From Maribacter polysaccharolyticus (GTDB lineage Bacteria > Bacteroidota > Bacteroidia > Flavobacteriales > Flavobacteriaceae): a DNA stretch of 64,000 nucleotides. This document shows positions 19,781 through 28,458 of the stretch, one piece after another. A program made the position numbers and the translations under genes. The DNA lies in contig NZ_JARBUY010000002.1 of NCBI RefSeq assembly GCF_028882255.1, positions 322,342-386,341 of the forward strand. Reading direction: 5' to 3'. A model generated the notes under the pieces. The model searched no databases and was not told the origin of the DNA. It saw nothing but the letters and a program-made list of their open reading frames with translations. The number at the start of each line of letters is the position of its first letter. The first letter of the stretch is position 1.

Positions 19781-20044
19781 ATGAAAAACAACAAATATAC
19801 CCAACTACTAGAAAAGCTTCAACTTGAAAACCTTGACCATTCAATGAAATTTTTAAGCAGATACCAAAAAGAGGTACAAGAAATTGAATTGCTGCAAGGA
19901 AGACAAAGGGCCGTCAGGGTTCAGGAACTCAAAGCAATGTTCTTTGATGAGATCCTTGAAACCTCGGCCATTTACCGAGCGGTCCCAAAAGAATACAAAG
20001 GCTTATTCAAATCTGAATTTATTTCAATACTTACTATGGAATAA
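19781..20044 (+). CDS. Small hypothetical protein of element B
   Basis: 87 residues, rich in Glu, Lys and Gln and predicted largely helical (SRYQKEVQEIELLQGRQ). There is no signal peptide, membrane helix or recognised motif. It lies between the left 65-bp repeat array and a strong terminator, so it forms its own transcription unit, separate from the replication operon. It could be a DNA-binding or regulatory accessory protein, but nothing in the sequence settles that. Confidence 0.6.
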   Translation: MKNNKYTQLLEKLQLENLDHSMKFLSRYQKEVQEIELLQGRQRAVRVQELKAMFFDEILETSAIYRAVPKEYKGLFKSEFISILTME

Positions 20045-20068
20045 CCCTTGACCCTACGTTAAAAACAC

Positions 20069-20098
20069 AAGCCCCGGCCAAATGGTCGGGGCTTTTTA
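20069..20098 (+). terminator. Rho-independent terminator after the small ORF
   Basis: Stem AAGCCCCGGCC / GGTCGGGGCTT with loop AAAT and one mismatch, followed by a T-run, 24 bp after the stop at 20044. It isolates the small gene from the downstream operon. Confidence 0.85.
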
Positions 20099-20151
20099 TT
20101 CTTGGTTGAAAACGTTAGAAAACTCATAGCACCCTAACAAGCACTTACCCC

Positions 20152-20159
20152 TAAGTTTG
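20152..20159 (+). promoter_or_regulatory. -7 box of the element B replication operon
   Basis: TAAGTTTG matches TAnnTTTG and lies 54 bp upstream of ATG 20214. No good -33 element is visible at normal spacing, so activation may be needed. A GTTGC/GCAAC inverted repeat follows shortly downstream. Confidence 0.4.
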
Positions 20160-20213
20160 CTCCTGTAAATAGTTGCAGGCACCGCAACGGTTAACCATTT
20201 AAGAAATTAGACA

Positions 20214-20966
20214 ATGAAAAAACTTAAAGAGCTTGACAAGAATATTTTGATTGTCCACTACGACCGGGAAAGCTTCGGGGAGCTAACCGATGTTGTGTAT
20301 TGTATTTACACTTACGACGGCCAAAAAGACGAATACAGATCTTTTGAGTCGGACAACCTCAATTATACCGAATCGGATGCAATTCTGTCTTTCAAATGGG
20401 CGGTCGAGAGGGCCAAAAGGGACGGCAAGACTATTGTCCAGTGGAACCAAAACCGCCCGGAGTATGGTCCACAGCACTTGAACAATAGGTATTTACACCT
20501 GACAGGAAACCGATTAGATCTTGATTACGGTAAGGATCAAATCAATTTAGCCGGGTTGCTTTTCGATGTTTACGGGGACAAATACATCTCACACCCTAGA
20601 CTGGATAACCTCGTGGCCCTAAATGAATTTGATATCCAAATTGAAGGGCCTAAACAACTATACGCGAGACTGGCGCAAATCGTAAAAATATATTGGGCCG
20701 CCAAGGACGATACTCTAAAAACAAATATCGGTTTGGTGGATGCCCTCGAGCAAAAACAGGAAGTTATCGATCGTTTGAAGGCAGAATTGAAACTTTTAAA
20801 AACCAATGAGAAGATCCTGACCCGCGCCGAGGTTTTAGAAATGCTTGATATAAGCGATCGGACTCTTAGCTACTGGACAGCCAATTTTGAAATACCATTT
20901 ATAAGGATCGGGCGTCGCTTGTACTTTTTGAAATCTCAAATCCTTGAAAAACTTAACGAGCAATGA
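20214..20966 (+). CDS. Element protein with C-terminal excisionase-type HTH
   Basis: 250 residues. The N-terminal ~150 residues contain a pattern I associate from memory with a family of phage/plasmid proteins of unknown function: VQWNQNRPEYGPQHL, then a short Asp-rich strand, LLFDVYGDKYI and SHPRLDNL. Next comes a helical, coiled-coil-prone linker (ALEQKQEVIDRLKAELKLL). The C-terminus (about 200-250) is a MerR/excisionase winged helix: TRAEVLEMLDISDRTLSYW. It overlaps the next gene by 4 bp (ATGA). It is probably a regulator or replication accessory protein of the element. The enzymatic role of the N-terminus, if any, is unknown. Confidence 0.65.
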   Translation: MKKLKELDKNILIVHYDRESFGELTDVVYCIYTYDGQKDEYRSFESDNLNYTESDAILSFKWAVERAKRDGKTIVQWNQNRPEYGPQHLNNRYLHLTGNRLDLDYGKDQINLAGLLFDVYGDKYISHPRLDNLVALNEFDIQIEGPKQLYARLAQIVKIYWAAKDDTLKTNIGLVDALEQKQEVIDRLKAELKLLKTNEKILTRAEVLEMLDISDRTLSYWTANFEIPFIRIGRRLYFLKSQILEKLNEQ

Positions 20967-21238
20967 AAAAAACCATATTCACCCAAATAGATTTTGAGGA
21001 GCTAACCAAGGGCATTGCCGACGCCTTGGCGGATCGTTTCGGGTCAAATCCAAAGCCGGAAAGCGAAGAACCTGAGGAGGAACTTCTTACCCGGGAGGAG
21101 GCCGCTAAATTCTTGAAAATAGATCAATCCACCCTTTGGCACTGGACCAATAAAGGCCGGGTTACGGCCTATGCGATCGGATCAAGGAGGTATTACAAAA
21201 AAACGGAATTACTAACTAGTTTAAAACCGCTAAAATGA
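20963..21238 (+). CDS. Excisionase-family HTH protein
   Basis: 91 residues. An acidic N-terminus (PESEEPEEE) precedes a helix-turn-helix of the excisionase/MerR-like type: TREEAAKFLKIDQSTLWHW, then the wing GSRRYYKKTEL. It is related in design to the C-terminal domain of the preceding protein, so two such HTHs are adjacent. It is translationally coupled on both sides (4-bp overlaps). It is likely the recombination directionality factor or an operon regulator of element B. Confidence 0.85.
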   Translation: MKKTIFTQIDFEELTKGIADALADRFGSNPKPESEEPEEELLTREEAAKFLKIDQSTLWHWTNKGRVTAYAIGSRRYYKKTELLTSLKPLK

Positions 21239-22800
21239 ACCAAAACTTACTGACAGAGACAGAACAAATTAAAGCCCCGGCCAAGAAGGTCATGACCGGG
21301 GAGGATATCCTAGAGGAGCTGGGCAATAGTATTGAGGCGCTAGACTTCCTTCTGCTGGCTTTTCCCGAGAGCAGATTGACCATTGAAAAAATGGAGGAGT
21401 TAAGGCCCCGGGTAACTAACCCCGACGGGACACTTAACGAGGACAACGCCGAAGATCTAAAGGAATACCAAAAACTACAAAAGCAATTGGCGGGGTACAA
21501 GTTAACCCGCAACCATTACCTAGTTTTAGTTGTGGACCAACTCCTAAAGATTGCCGAGGCCAATGACTGGGGTTTATGTAAAAAGAACGGCTTTATTTAT
21601 GTATATAACGGTTCCTTTTGGAATGAAATAAGCAAAGAAGCCTTCCAATATTTCCTTGGGAATGTAGCCTTAAAAATGGGGGTCGAGAAATTCAAAGCGA
21701 AGATCTTCGGATTTAAGGACGATCTACATAAACAATTCATGTCGGAGGCTTATCTTCCGACCCCGCCCGAGGACAATAACAAGGTATTGATCAACTTGCA
21801 AAACGGCACCTTCGAGATTGGCCCGGATGGAAAGCAATTGAGGGAATTTAAGAGAGAGGACTTTGTTACTTATCAACTCCCATTTGACTACGACCCACAG
21901 GCCAAGGCGCGATTGTTCCAAAAGTATCTAGACGAGGTTATCCCGGACAAAGGCAAGCAGAATATTTTAGCCGAATACGCCGGGTATATATTCACGAAAA
22001 CCGAGGTTTTAAAACTCGAGAAAATGTTGATCCTTTACGGGTCCGGCGCCAATGGTAAGAGCGTATTCTTTGAAATTATCAACGCCTTATTAGGTTCTGA
22101 AAACGTCTCAAATTACAGCCTCCAAAGCTTGACCGATGAAAAGGGTTACCACAGAGCGAAGATTGCGAATAAGCTTGTTAACTACGCTAGCGAGATTAAC
22201 GGCAAATTGGAGGTCGATATTTTTAAGCAAATGGCCAGCGGGGAACCCATTGACGCCCGCCTTCCTTATGGTGAGCCTTTCATTATAAAGGATTATGCTA
22301 AATTGATCTTCAATAGCAATGATCTACCTAAGGATGTGGAACATTCGAACGCTTTTTTTAGGCGCTTCTTGATTATAGCCTTTGACGAAACCATCCCGGA
22401 GCATAAACAGGACCGGGACCTAGCAAATAAGATCATAGCTCGTGAACTTTCCGGCGTATTCAATTGGGTATTGGCTGGCCTAGACCGAATCCTAAAGAAT
22501 AGATCGTTCTCAAAATGTAAGGCGGTCGATAATGCCCGGGCATTATATGAAAAGGCCTCCGATAGTGTAAAGATGTTCATTGACGATTATAAATACAGGC
22601 CAGCGATCGACGATTATATCCCAATTAGCCAGCTTTACCCGGAGTACCGGAATTATTGCTTAGGCGACGGGTTCAGAGCTGTGAACAAATCCAACTTCAT
22701 TAAGAGGTTGAACCATCATAAGATTTTCACGAAACGAATGACCGTGGGAAACGTGGCTATGGTTAGCCGTAAAAAAACCGAGGACGATGAGCAATTTTAA
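21235..22800 (+). CDS. Phage/plasmid SF3 helicase-primase (D5/P4 family)
   Basis: 521 residues. The N-terminal ~140 residues are poorly conserved. A D5-N-like segment (QNGTFEIGPDG, LPFDYDP) precedes an SF3 helicase domain with Walker A GSGANGKS (Gly269-Ser276), Walker B region NYASEI and motif C IFNSNDLP. The C-terminal winged-helix portion (about 420-500) matches primase C-terminal domains. It should unwind the element origin during replication. This is the strongest evidence that element B replicates autonomously after excision. It overlaps the next gene by 14 bp. Confidence 0.9.
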   Translation: MNQNLLTETEQIKAPAKKVMTGEDILEELGNSIEALDFLLLAFPESRLTIEKMEELRPRVTNPDGTLNEDNAEDLKEYQKLQKQLAGYKLTRNHYLVLVVDQLLKIAEANDWGLCKKNGFIYVYNGSFWNEISKEAFQYFLGNVALKMGVEKFKAKIFGFKDDLHKQFMSEAYLPTPPEDNNKVLINLQNGTFEIGPDGKQLREFKREDFVTYQLPFDYDPQAKARLFQKYLDEVIPDKGKQNILAEYAGYIFTKTEVLKLEKMLILYGSGANGKSVFFEIINALLGSENVSNYSLQSLTDEKGYHRAKIANKLVNYASEINGKLEVDIFKQMASGEPIDARLPYGEPFIIKDYAKLIFNSNDLPKDVEHSNAFFRRFLIIAFDETIPEHKQDRDLANKIIARELSGVFNWVLAGLDRILKNRSFSKCKAVDNARALYEKASDSVKMFIDDYKYRPAIDDYIPISQLYPEYRNYCLGDGFRAVNKSNFIKRLNHHKIFTKRMTVGNVAMVSRKKTEDDEQF

Positions 22801-23881
22801 GTATAAATTGGACCCCGGCCCAGCAAAGCACTTTTGCCCGAATTGTGGTAAGCGGCGCTTGGTTCGGTATATTGATAGAACCACCGGGGAATATGTAGAG
22901 GACGCTGGCCTTGGCCGTTGCGATCGTGAGAGTGCTTGCGGTTATCATAAAGCGCCAAGCCTAGGCAAAAAATGCTATTTGGTCGAATGTATGGCCATAC
23001 GTTCGATTAGTGAAAAGGCCTATAAGATAACTGATAAACTTGGGGTCTTTGCCTTGGTTCCAAAATCCCAAGTATTGGAGCGCCTTGGCTCCGGCCATTG
23101 CTATATTACTGAATGGTTCTTAGAACAAACCCGCCTTTTTTATAATAAGAGCGATGTCAAATATTTTAGCCAAAAAGGCAAAGCAGTCGAAATGTTTAAG
23201 CCTTTAAAGCCTGCCATTGAAAAGAAGCCCAGCTTCCATAGTTTGGAATTGGTCCAAGACTATTTCCTAGATCAACGAAATAAGGACAACCTTACTATTT
23301 TTCTTGAATCCAAGTTCCCAAAGGGCAGGGTCGAAACGGTTTGCCGGGAGTATCTTCTTTCGGTTACAAATTCATATTGGCCAGCCTCAACCGTATTTTG
23401 GCAAATTGACGAGGCCGAGAGGGTACACGCTGGCAAGATTATGAACTATGATCCAATAACGGGCAAGCGGATCAAAGAGCCATTCCCCCGGATAAATTGG
23501 ATCCATAACGCTATAAAGGCCAAAGATTTCAAATTGAACCAATGTTTATTTGGCCAGCATTTACTTGCTACGGATTACGACTCGACAATCGGAATTGTAG
23601 AGAGCGAAAAAACAGCCCTCATCATGGCAATTTTGGAGCCTTCAATCCTATGGCTGGCAACAGGAAGTAAGCAGAATTTAAAGCCTTCAATGTTGAAACC
23701 CCTTAAAAATAGGGACGTGGTTCTATTTCCCGATAAAAGCGAGTTTCAAACGTGGAAAGAAAAGGCCCAAGGCATGGGCGAGGTCGGTATGACTTCAATT
23801 GCCGTTTCAACTAAATTGGAAAACAATAACGATCTGCCCGAAGGCGCTGATCTTGCAGATCTATACCTAAAGACTTTATAA
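22787..23881 (+). CDS. Zinc-finger/toprim-like DNA primase-related protein (DUF6371 type)
   Basis: 364 residues. An N-terminal zinc finger is formed by Cys17, Cys20, Cys45 and Cys51 (FCPNC, RCDRESAC). The C-terminal third resembles a toprim fold: IVESEKTALIMA supplies the acidic residue, and DVVLFPDKSEF the second acidic strand. This layout matches DUF6371-type proteins found with mobile-element helicases, probably the priming partner of the upstream SF3 protein (inference). Translation is coupled to the helicase gene through the overlap. Confidence 0.75.
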   Translation: MSNFKYKLDPGPAKHFCPNCGKRRLVRYIDRTTGEYVEDAGLGRCDRESACGYHKAPSLGKKCYLVECMAIRSISEKAYKITDKLGVFALVPKSQVLERLGSGHCYITEWFLEQTRLFYNKSDVKYFSQKGKAVEMFKPLKPAIEKKPSFHSLELVQDYFLDQRNKDNLTIFLESKFPKGRVETVCREYLLSVTNSYWPASTVFWQIDEAERVHAGKIMNYDPITGKRIKEPFPRINWIHNAIKAKDFKLNQCLFGQHLLATDYDSTIGIVESEKTALIMAILEPSILWLATGSKQNLKPSMLKPLKNRDVVLFPDKSEFQTWKEKAQGMGEVGMTSIAVSTKLENNNDLPEGADLADLYLKTL

Positions 23882-23882
23882 T

Positions 23883-24488
23883 ATGGGACAGAAATCGAGA
23901 CTACCTATAATTATCGACGAAGCGCCCCAGCTTAGGGCGGCTTTCCTGAACAAGTGCGGCTTTTTTAAAGAGGGCCATATTACCGGGGGATCCTTCGAGC
24001 TGGCCTTGAATGATGGAAATATCCTAAAGGTTCGGATCGTGGCCATATTTACAAACGGCGAATCAAAAGTCATACTTCAATATGATTGGGCCGGGCAGTC
24101 CGTTAGGGAGCAAATAGAATTGACCTCCCGCCGGTGCAATTTGGCGACCGGAGGCAATATTTATGGTTTTGTCTGCCCATATTCCGGGAAACGGGCGAGA
24201 AAGCTAATTTTTGTGCATGGTCGGTTCATGCATTTGGAATTGGTGCCGGGTGGCTTGTATAGATCACAAACGAGGTCACACAAATGGCGGGATATGGACC
24301 GCCGATATAAGTCTTATTTGGAAATGGATGAGATCCTTGCGGAACTGAAAAAACCACACTTCAAAAAATCCCATTTAGGTAAGCCAACGAAAAGATACCT
24401 CCGATTGCTTGAACGATTGCAAGAAGCTCGGGCGGTGGACCCCAACGAGGTTTTGCAAGCTGTCAAAGCATGGGGCAAAAGAAAATAA
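23883..24488 (+). CDS. Element protein with degenerate zinc-ribbon motif
   Basis: 201 residues starting one base after the preceding stop. The middle resembles a zinc-ribbon protein common in phages and plasmids (pattern W-CP-CG-R, then LY, then CxxC and YRSQ). Here only Cys98 of CPYSGKR remains; the rest of the motif survives as KLIFVHGRF and GLYRSQTRSHKW. The N-terminus is a beta-rich domain (SFELALNDGN, VILQYDWAG). The zinc site has probably been lost. Function unknown; the basic C-terminus would suit nucleic-acid binding. Confidence 0.6.
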   Translation: MGQKSRLPIIIDEAPQLRAAFLNKCGFFKEGHITGGSFELALNDGNILKVRIVAIFTNGESKVILQYDWAGQSVREQIELTSRRCNLATGGNIYGFVCPYSGKRARKLIFVHGRFMHLELVPGGLYRSQTRSHKWRDMDRRYKSYLEMDEILAELKKPHFKKSHLGKPTKRYLRLLERLQEARAVDPNEVLQAVKAWGKRK

Positions 24489-24517
24489 AGTAATTATTAA
24501 TTCTAAACTAAATAAAC

Positions 24518-25261
24518 ATGAGTACAGTAAGCAGTATTGACAAAGCGAACAAAGAGCGCGAAAAAGCAAGGCACGCAAAAGCAAAGGAGGTTGTAAAGGC
24601 CTTAACCGCCAGCCTGCCGGAACCCGACTTTAATCCTAATTGGGATCAAGGGCCATTAAAAAATGCCATTGCCGAGGCGGCTTTTGATTCGGCCCTGGAA
24701 AATAGTGTAGTTTTTGAAATGGTCGACGAGCATAATCTTAAAGCCCATTACCAGGGCGGCGGTATCAAAATTCAACTGGCCGATCTTGAAGATGTGGCAA
24801 AAACCCTTTTTGATTGGTCCGGGGTTGCACACCGCATAGAGAACCCCGGTGCCGCTACCCTTTATCACATGATTTCATTGAAGGCCATGTTCTATAAAAT
24901 GGAAAAAGGTAAACAAAAGAACTCCGCTACCTACTTAAAGGAGATGACCGCGAAGGTTATCGAAGGCGGTTTGACCATGGAGGAAGGTGCCAGCCGGGAC
25001 GAACATAAAGAGCAATTTGTTCTATACTTGGTAAATGTCGCCGAGGAGCTGGGTATTCAATTTTTCCGGGATAAGAAACGCAACCTTCTTTTGAATTGTA
25101 GTGATGTGAAATTCGGGTTGAAACCTTTGGGGGAAAAAGAAGCCTTGCCCTATTTTAAGGATATGGTCGAAAACGGCCCCATGGGCGGGCGGTTGATCGG
25201 GTCCAAAGCGCCCGGACAGATTTTGGGAATGTTCACGGCCAAAATGCCATTGGTCAAATAA
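24518..25261 (+). CDS. Hypothetical protein of element B
   Basis: 247 residues, no signal peptide or membrane helix. The N-terminus is a basic helix (DKANKEREKARHAKAK) followed by an alpha/beta region. I do not recognise a family. It is the last gene of the element B operon, 29 bp after its neighbour, and is followed by a terminator. Given its position it may be a replication or regulation accessory factor, but this rests on context only. Confidence 0.6.
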   Translation: MSTVSSIDKANKEREKARHAKAKEVVKALTASLPEPDFNPNWDQGPLKNAIAEAAFDSALENSVVFEMVDEHNLKAHYQGGGIKIQLADLEDVAKTLFDWSGVAHRIENPGAATLYHMISLKAMFYKMEKGKQKNSATYLKEMTAKVIEGGLTMEEGASRDEHKEQFVLYLVNVAEELGIQFFRDKKRNLLLNCSDVKFGLKPLGEKEALPYFKDMVENGPMGGRLIGSKAPGQILGMFTAKMPLVK

Positions 25262-25284
25262 TACTCTCTGTCATGTTTGGTTTG

Positions 25285-25320
25285 CCCCTTGCGCCGTTCT
25301 TAATGGTGTGAGGGGTTTTT
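25285..25320 (+). terminator. Terminator of the element B operon
   Basis: An 11-bp stem with G-U pairs (CCCCTTGCGCC / GGTGTGAGGGG), a 9-nt loop and a T5 tail, 23 bp after the final gene. Confidence 0.75.
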
Positions 25321-25711
25321 GGTATTTATATAGTCTACTGATTTAGTAGGGTAATCAATCCCTTAAGGCTATTCGGCCCGAAAAGGTGCTTCGGGACCTA
25401 TTCGCCCGGGCGGGACCCCGCGCCGGGGCCGTGGATGGACCGGGGGAGGGGGTCTAAATCTCAAATCATGTAGGAAATGCACGAAATGATGCCCGAAACA
25501 TAACTTTATTTTTTTGCTCAATTGATCGGACCATGTAGGAAATGCACGAAATGATGCCCAAAACATAACTTTATTTTTTTTGCTAAGTTGATCGGACCAT
25601 GTAGGAAATGTAGAAAATGATGCTCAAAACATAACTTTTATTTTTTTGCTCAATCGCAGAAATAGCCTTTAAATTCTATTACAGTACATTAATCGTACAA
25701 AACTAAAAACA
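25321..25711. other. Non-coding right end of element B: GC-rich hairpin block and repeats
   Basis: No gene. The stretch 25370-25455 is strikingly GC-rich compared with the AT-rich element and contains a CCCCG/CGGGG hairpin (25416-25428). The three right-hand 65-bp repeats follow directly. Together they look like a control region such as an origin (inference). Confidence 0.5.
25467..25650 (-). repeat. Right array: three inverted copies of the 65-bp repeat
   Basis: Copies at 25467-25518, 25531-25584 and 25597-25650, period 65-66 bp. They are the reverse complement of the units at 19630-19747, with a few substitutions (for example CGTGCAT in place of TCTACAT in two copies). The 12-bp linker is also largely conserved. 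With the left pair they bracket the replication operon in inverted orientation. Confidence 0.9.
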
Positions 25712-25754
25712 AAAAAATCCTAAATAGCTATTAATAAGTCATTTAGGATTTTTT
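25712..25754 (-). terminator. Rho-independent terminator at the element A/B junction
   Basis: Perfect 14-bp stem (AAAAAATCCTAAAT / ATTTAGGATTTTTT) with a 15-nt loop, 3 bp from the 25758 att copy. It is placed to terminate tmRNA transcription when element B alone is inserted; element B probably supplied it. Confidence 0.75.
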
Positions 25755-25757
25755 GTG

Positions 25758-25771
25758 GTGGAGCCGGAGGG
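25758..25771. repeat. attachment-site copy 2 (element B/element A junction)
   Basis: GTGGAGCCGGAGGG, identical to the tmRNA 3'-end core. The following bases (TCTAGAACC) keep GAACC in the same register as the tmRNA T-arm, so this copy retains more degenerate tmRNA sequence than copy 1. Confidence 0.75.
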
Positions 25772-25830
25772 TCTAGAACCTATCTCTGAAAACGCCTGTG
25801 TACAGGGCTTTTGGTAGTTTTTATTTTTTA

Positions 25831-25849
25831 TACTCACCGAATAGGTGAC
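25831..25849. repeat. Element A left arm repeat
   Basis: TACTCACCGAATAGGTGAC contains the perfect inverted repeat TCACC/GGTGA. A direct copy differing at one base, TACTCACCGAATAGGTCAC, lies near the other end at 47087. It is a candidate integrase arm site. Confidence 0.65.
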
Positions 25850-25976
25850 TTTTTAATAACTCAACCAGATTTTTTACTGTAAATAATTAAAAACTGAGGC
25901 CAGATTTGCTTCTGCCCCAAGTAAACTAATAGTGCATTTTGGTACTAAAAAGTATAAGAGTTGACAGTAATTAATT

Positions 25977-26231
25977 ATGATATCTACCATTCATAAACTT
26001 TTTATTTTAAAGGAAAATGGAGTAATTAATTAAACTGCGCTTAAAGAGATTACTCATCTCTGCCTAGTAGAACCTACAGTTATAAGATGTTGAATTTTTA
26101 AAAACAGTTTGAGTTCCGTAAAAGGTCAAATAACGAAACTAGTAAAAGAGACCACGAACAGGACAGCCTCTAAAAAGGTATTTTATATTTTAGAAATGGT
26201 ACTGGAAAACGGCAATTTTAAAGAATTGTAG
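25977..26231 (+). pseudogene. Broken small helix-turn-helix-like gene
   Basis: One frame from ATG 25977 to TAG 26229 reads through 85 codons with two internal stops (a TAA after ENGVIN, a TGA after VIRC). Between stops it is protein-like: LKEITHLCLVEPTVIRC, then IFKNSLSSVKGQITKLV, then KKVFYILEMVLENGNF. The layout resembles a small winged-helix regulator such as MarR (weak resemblance). It lies just inside the left end of element A and is probably a decayed gene. Confidence 0.35.
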
Positions 26232-26298
26232 TTTTGAAAATGAGTTTGAAAATAAAAAGAACCCTATTCTCTATCCTATTTCCTTTTTAACTGAAGAA

Positions 26299-27210
26299 TC
26301 AGTTCAAATTTCGAAATTCACTAGGCGAGTGCCCTACCCTTTGTTTAAAGAGCCTTGTGAAATGTTGTGGATATTTAAACCCTAATTCATATGCTATCTC
26401 ACTTAAAGATTTTGATGGATCAAATACGCGTTCCTTAGCAACTTCTATCAGCTTGTTCTGGATGTACTCTTGGGCCGATTTTCCAGTTTCCTTTTTCACC
26501 AAATCTCCAAAATAGTTGGGCGAAAGGTGCAAGCGATCCGCAAAGTAACCCACAGTTGGAGTTCCATGCTTTTGTGGTTTATCGGATGAAAAGTACTGGC
26601 TCAACAAAACATCGAATCTCTCCAAAGAACCTATATTTTCTACCTCTCGTGTAATGAATTGTCTATCATAAAAACGAGTGCAATAATCCAAAAAGAGTTC
26701 AATGTTGGCTACGATCAACTTTTTACTATGCTTGTCCAAGTTTTGTTCCAACTCAAACTGTATTTTTTCAAGTAGACTTAGAATTACCTTCCGTTCTTTA
26801 GCCGAAAGGTGTAGCGCTTCATTGCTTGAATAGGAGAAAAAACTATAGCTATGTAATTTTTTGCCCAATTCCGTACCTATCAATAAATCAGGATGGAACA
26901 GTATTGCATACCCCTTGGGTACATAATCAGGGTCAAAACCACTTAATTCAATAGTTTGGCCGGGAGCCATAAATACAAGGGTTCCCTCATCATAATCATA
27001 GGGTTTACCCCCGTATCGCATTTTACATCCCTTGGCATCCTTCAAGAAAACAGCATAGCAATTATAATGAAAGGCATCATAGTTTTTGTTTTCGTAGCCT
27101 TCTTTGTTTACGTTCTCAAAATCAACGATACCCACCAAAGGGTGCAACACCTCTTGTTTTCTCAAATTAAGGTAATCTCCAACGGTATCTATGTGCAGTA
27201 CATTTTTCAT
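26299..27210 (-). CDS. AraC-family transcriptional regulator of the cargo operons
   Basis: 303 residues. The N-terminal ~190 residues form a cupin-like sensing domain (HYNCYAVFLKDAKG, GTLVFMAPGQTIELSG). The C-terminal ~95 residues have the two AraC helix-turn-helix motifs (TVGYFADRLHLSPNYFGDLV, then SLSEIAYELGFKYPQHFTRL) and the family ending PSEFRNLN. It is divergent from the aldo/keto reductase operon with 230 bp between. A pair of direct repeats in that gap recurs before the second cargo operon, so it likely activates both (inference). A degraded relic of a similar protein lies at 32358-32530. Confidence 0.92.
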   Translation of the reverse strand: MKNVLHIDTVGDYLNLRKQEVLHPLVGIVDFENVNKEGYENKNYDAFHYNCYAVFLKDAKGCKMRYGGKPYDYDEGTLVFMAPGQTIELSGFDPDYVPKGYAILFHPDLLIGTELGKKLHSYSFFSYSSNEALHLSAKERKVILSLLEKIQFELEQNLDKHSKKLIVANIELFLDYCTRFYDRQFITREVENIGSLERFDVLLSQYFSSDKPQKHGTPTVGYFADRLHLSPNYFGDLVKKETGKSAQEYIQNKLIEVAKERVFDPSKSLSEIAYELGFKYPQHFTRLFKQRVGHSPSEFRNLN

Positions 27211-27275
27211 TGACCTCTAATTTTTGTTAAAGATAAGCCATTGATTACCAGTAATTCAAACGGTTATTATAAAAT

Positions 27276-27341
27276 CCGTAATAGTGGTAGGTATAACCGT
27301 AATTTGGGTAAGTCTTTTTGGTTTTTGGCCCACTACTTTTG
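27276..27341 (+). promoter_or_regulatory. Operator pair and -7 box of cargo operon 1
   Basis: Two direct repeats, CCGTAATAGTGGTA (27276-27289) and CCGTAATTTGGGTA (27297-27310), period 21 bp, i.e. two helical turns. Then come 23 bp and the -7 box TACTTTTG (27334-27341). The same arrangement with the same 23-bp spacing occurs at 32708-32773. Direct half-sites two turns apart overlapping the -33 region are typical of AraC-type activators. Confidence 0.7.
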
Positions 27342-27437
27342 TATCAAACCAATAATAGGGAACAAGATTTCGGCCACTATCTTTATCCGTAAAGTTTAAA
27401 ACATGATGAACTGATTGGGATAATCTTTAAAAAATAA

Positions 27438-28424
<987 letters not shown>

Positions 28425-28458
28425 TAAGTAGCGAAAAATTAAAAATAATAGTAATAGG

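Larger units (their letters stand above)
18195..25771 (+). mobile_element. Element B: integrated element at ssrA, ~7.6 kb
   Basis: Bounded by two copies of the tmRNA 3'-end core (18195 and 25758). The contents are a tyrosine integrase at the left end, a small ORF, two excisionase-like HTH proteins, an SF3 primase-helicase, a zinc-finger/toprim-like protein, two orphan proteins and a strong terminator. Inverted arrays of a 65-bp repeat flank the core. There is no relaxase, capsid, terminase or conjugation gene, so it resembles a minimal replicating integrative element or a phage satellite (inference). It sits distal to element A in a tandem array. Confidence 0.75.

Noticed and set aside
19630-25650. 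Repeats resembling a CRISPR array
   Set aside because: Only two and three copies per array; the sequence between repeats is conserved, not unique spacer-like; the arrays are inverted and no cas gene is nearby.
18195-25771. Intact prophage
   Set aside because: No capsid, portal, terminase, tail or lysis genes; only integration and replication functions.
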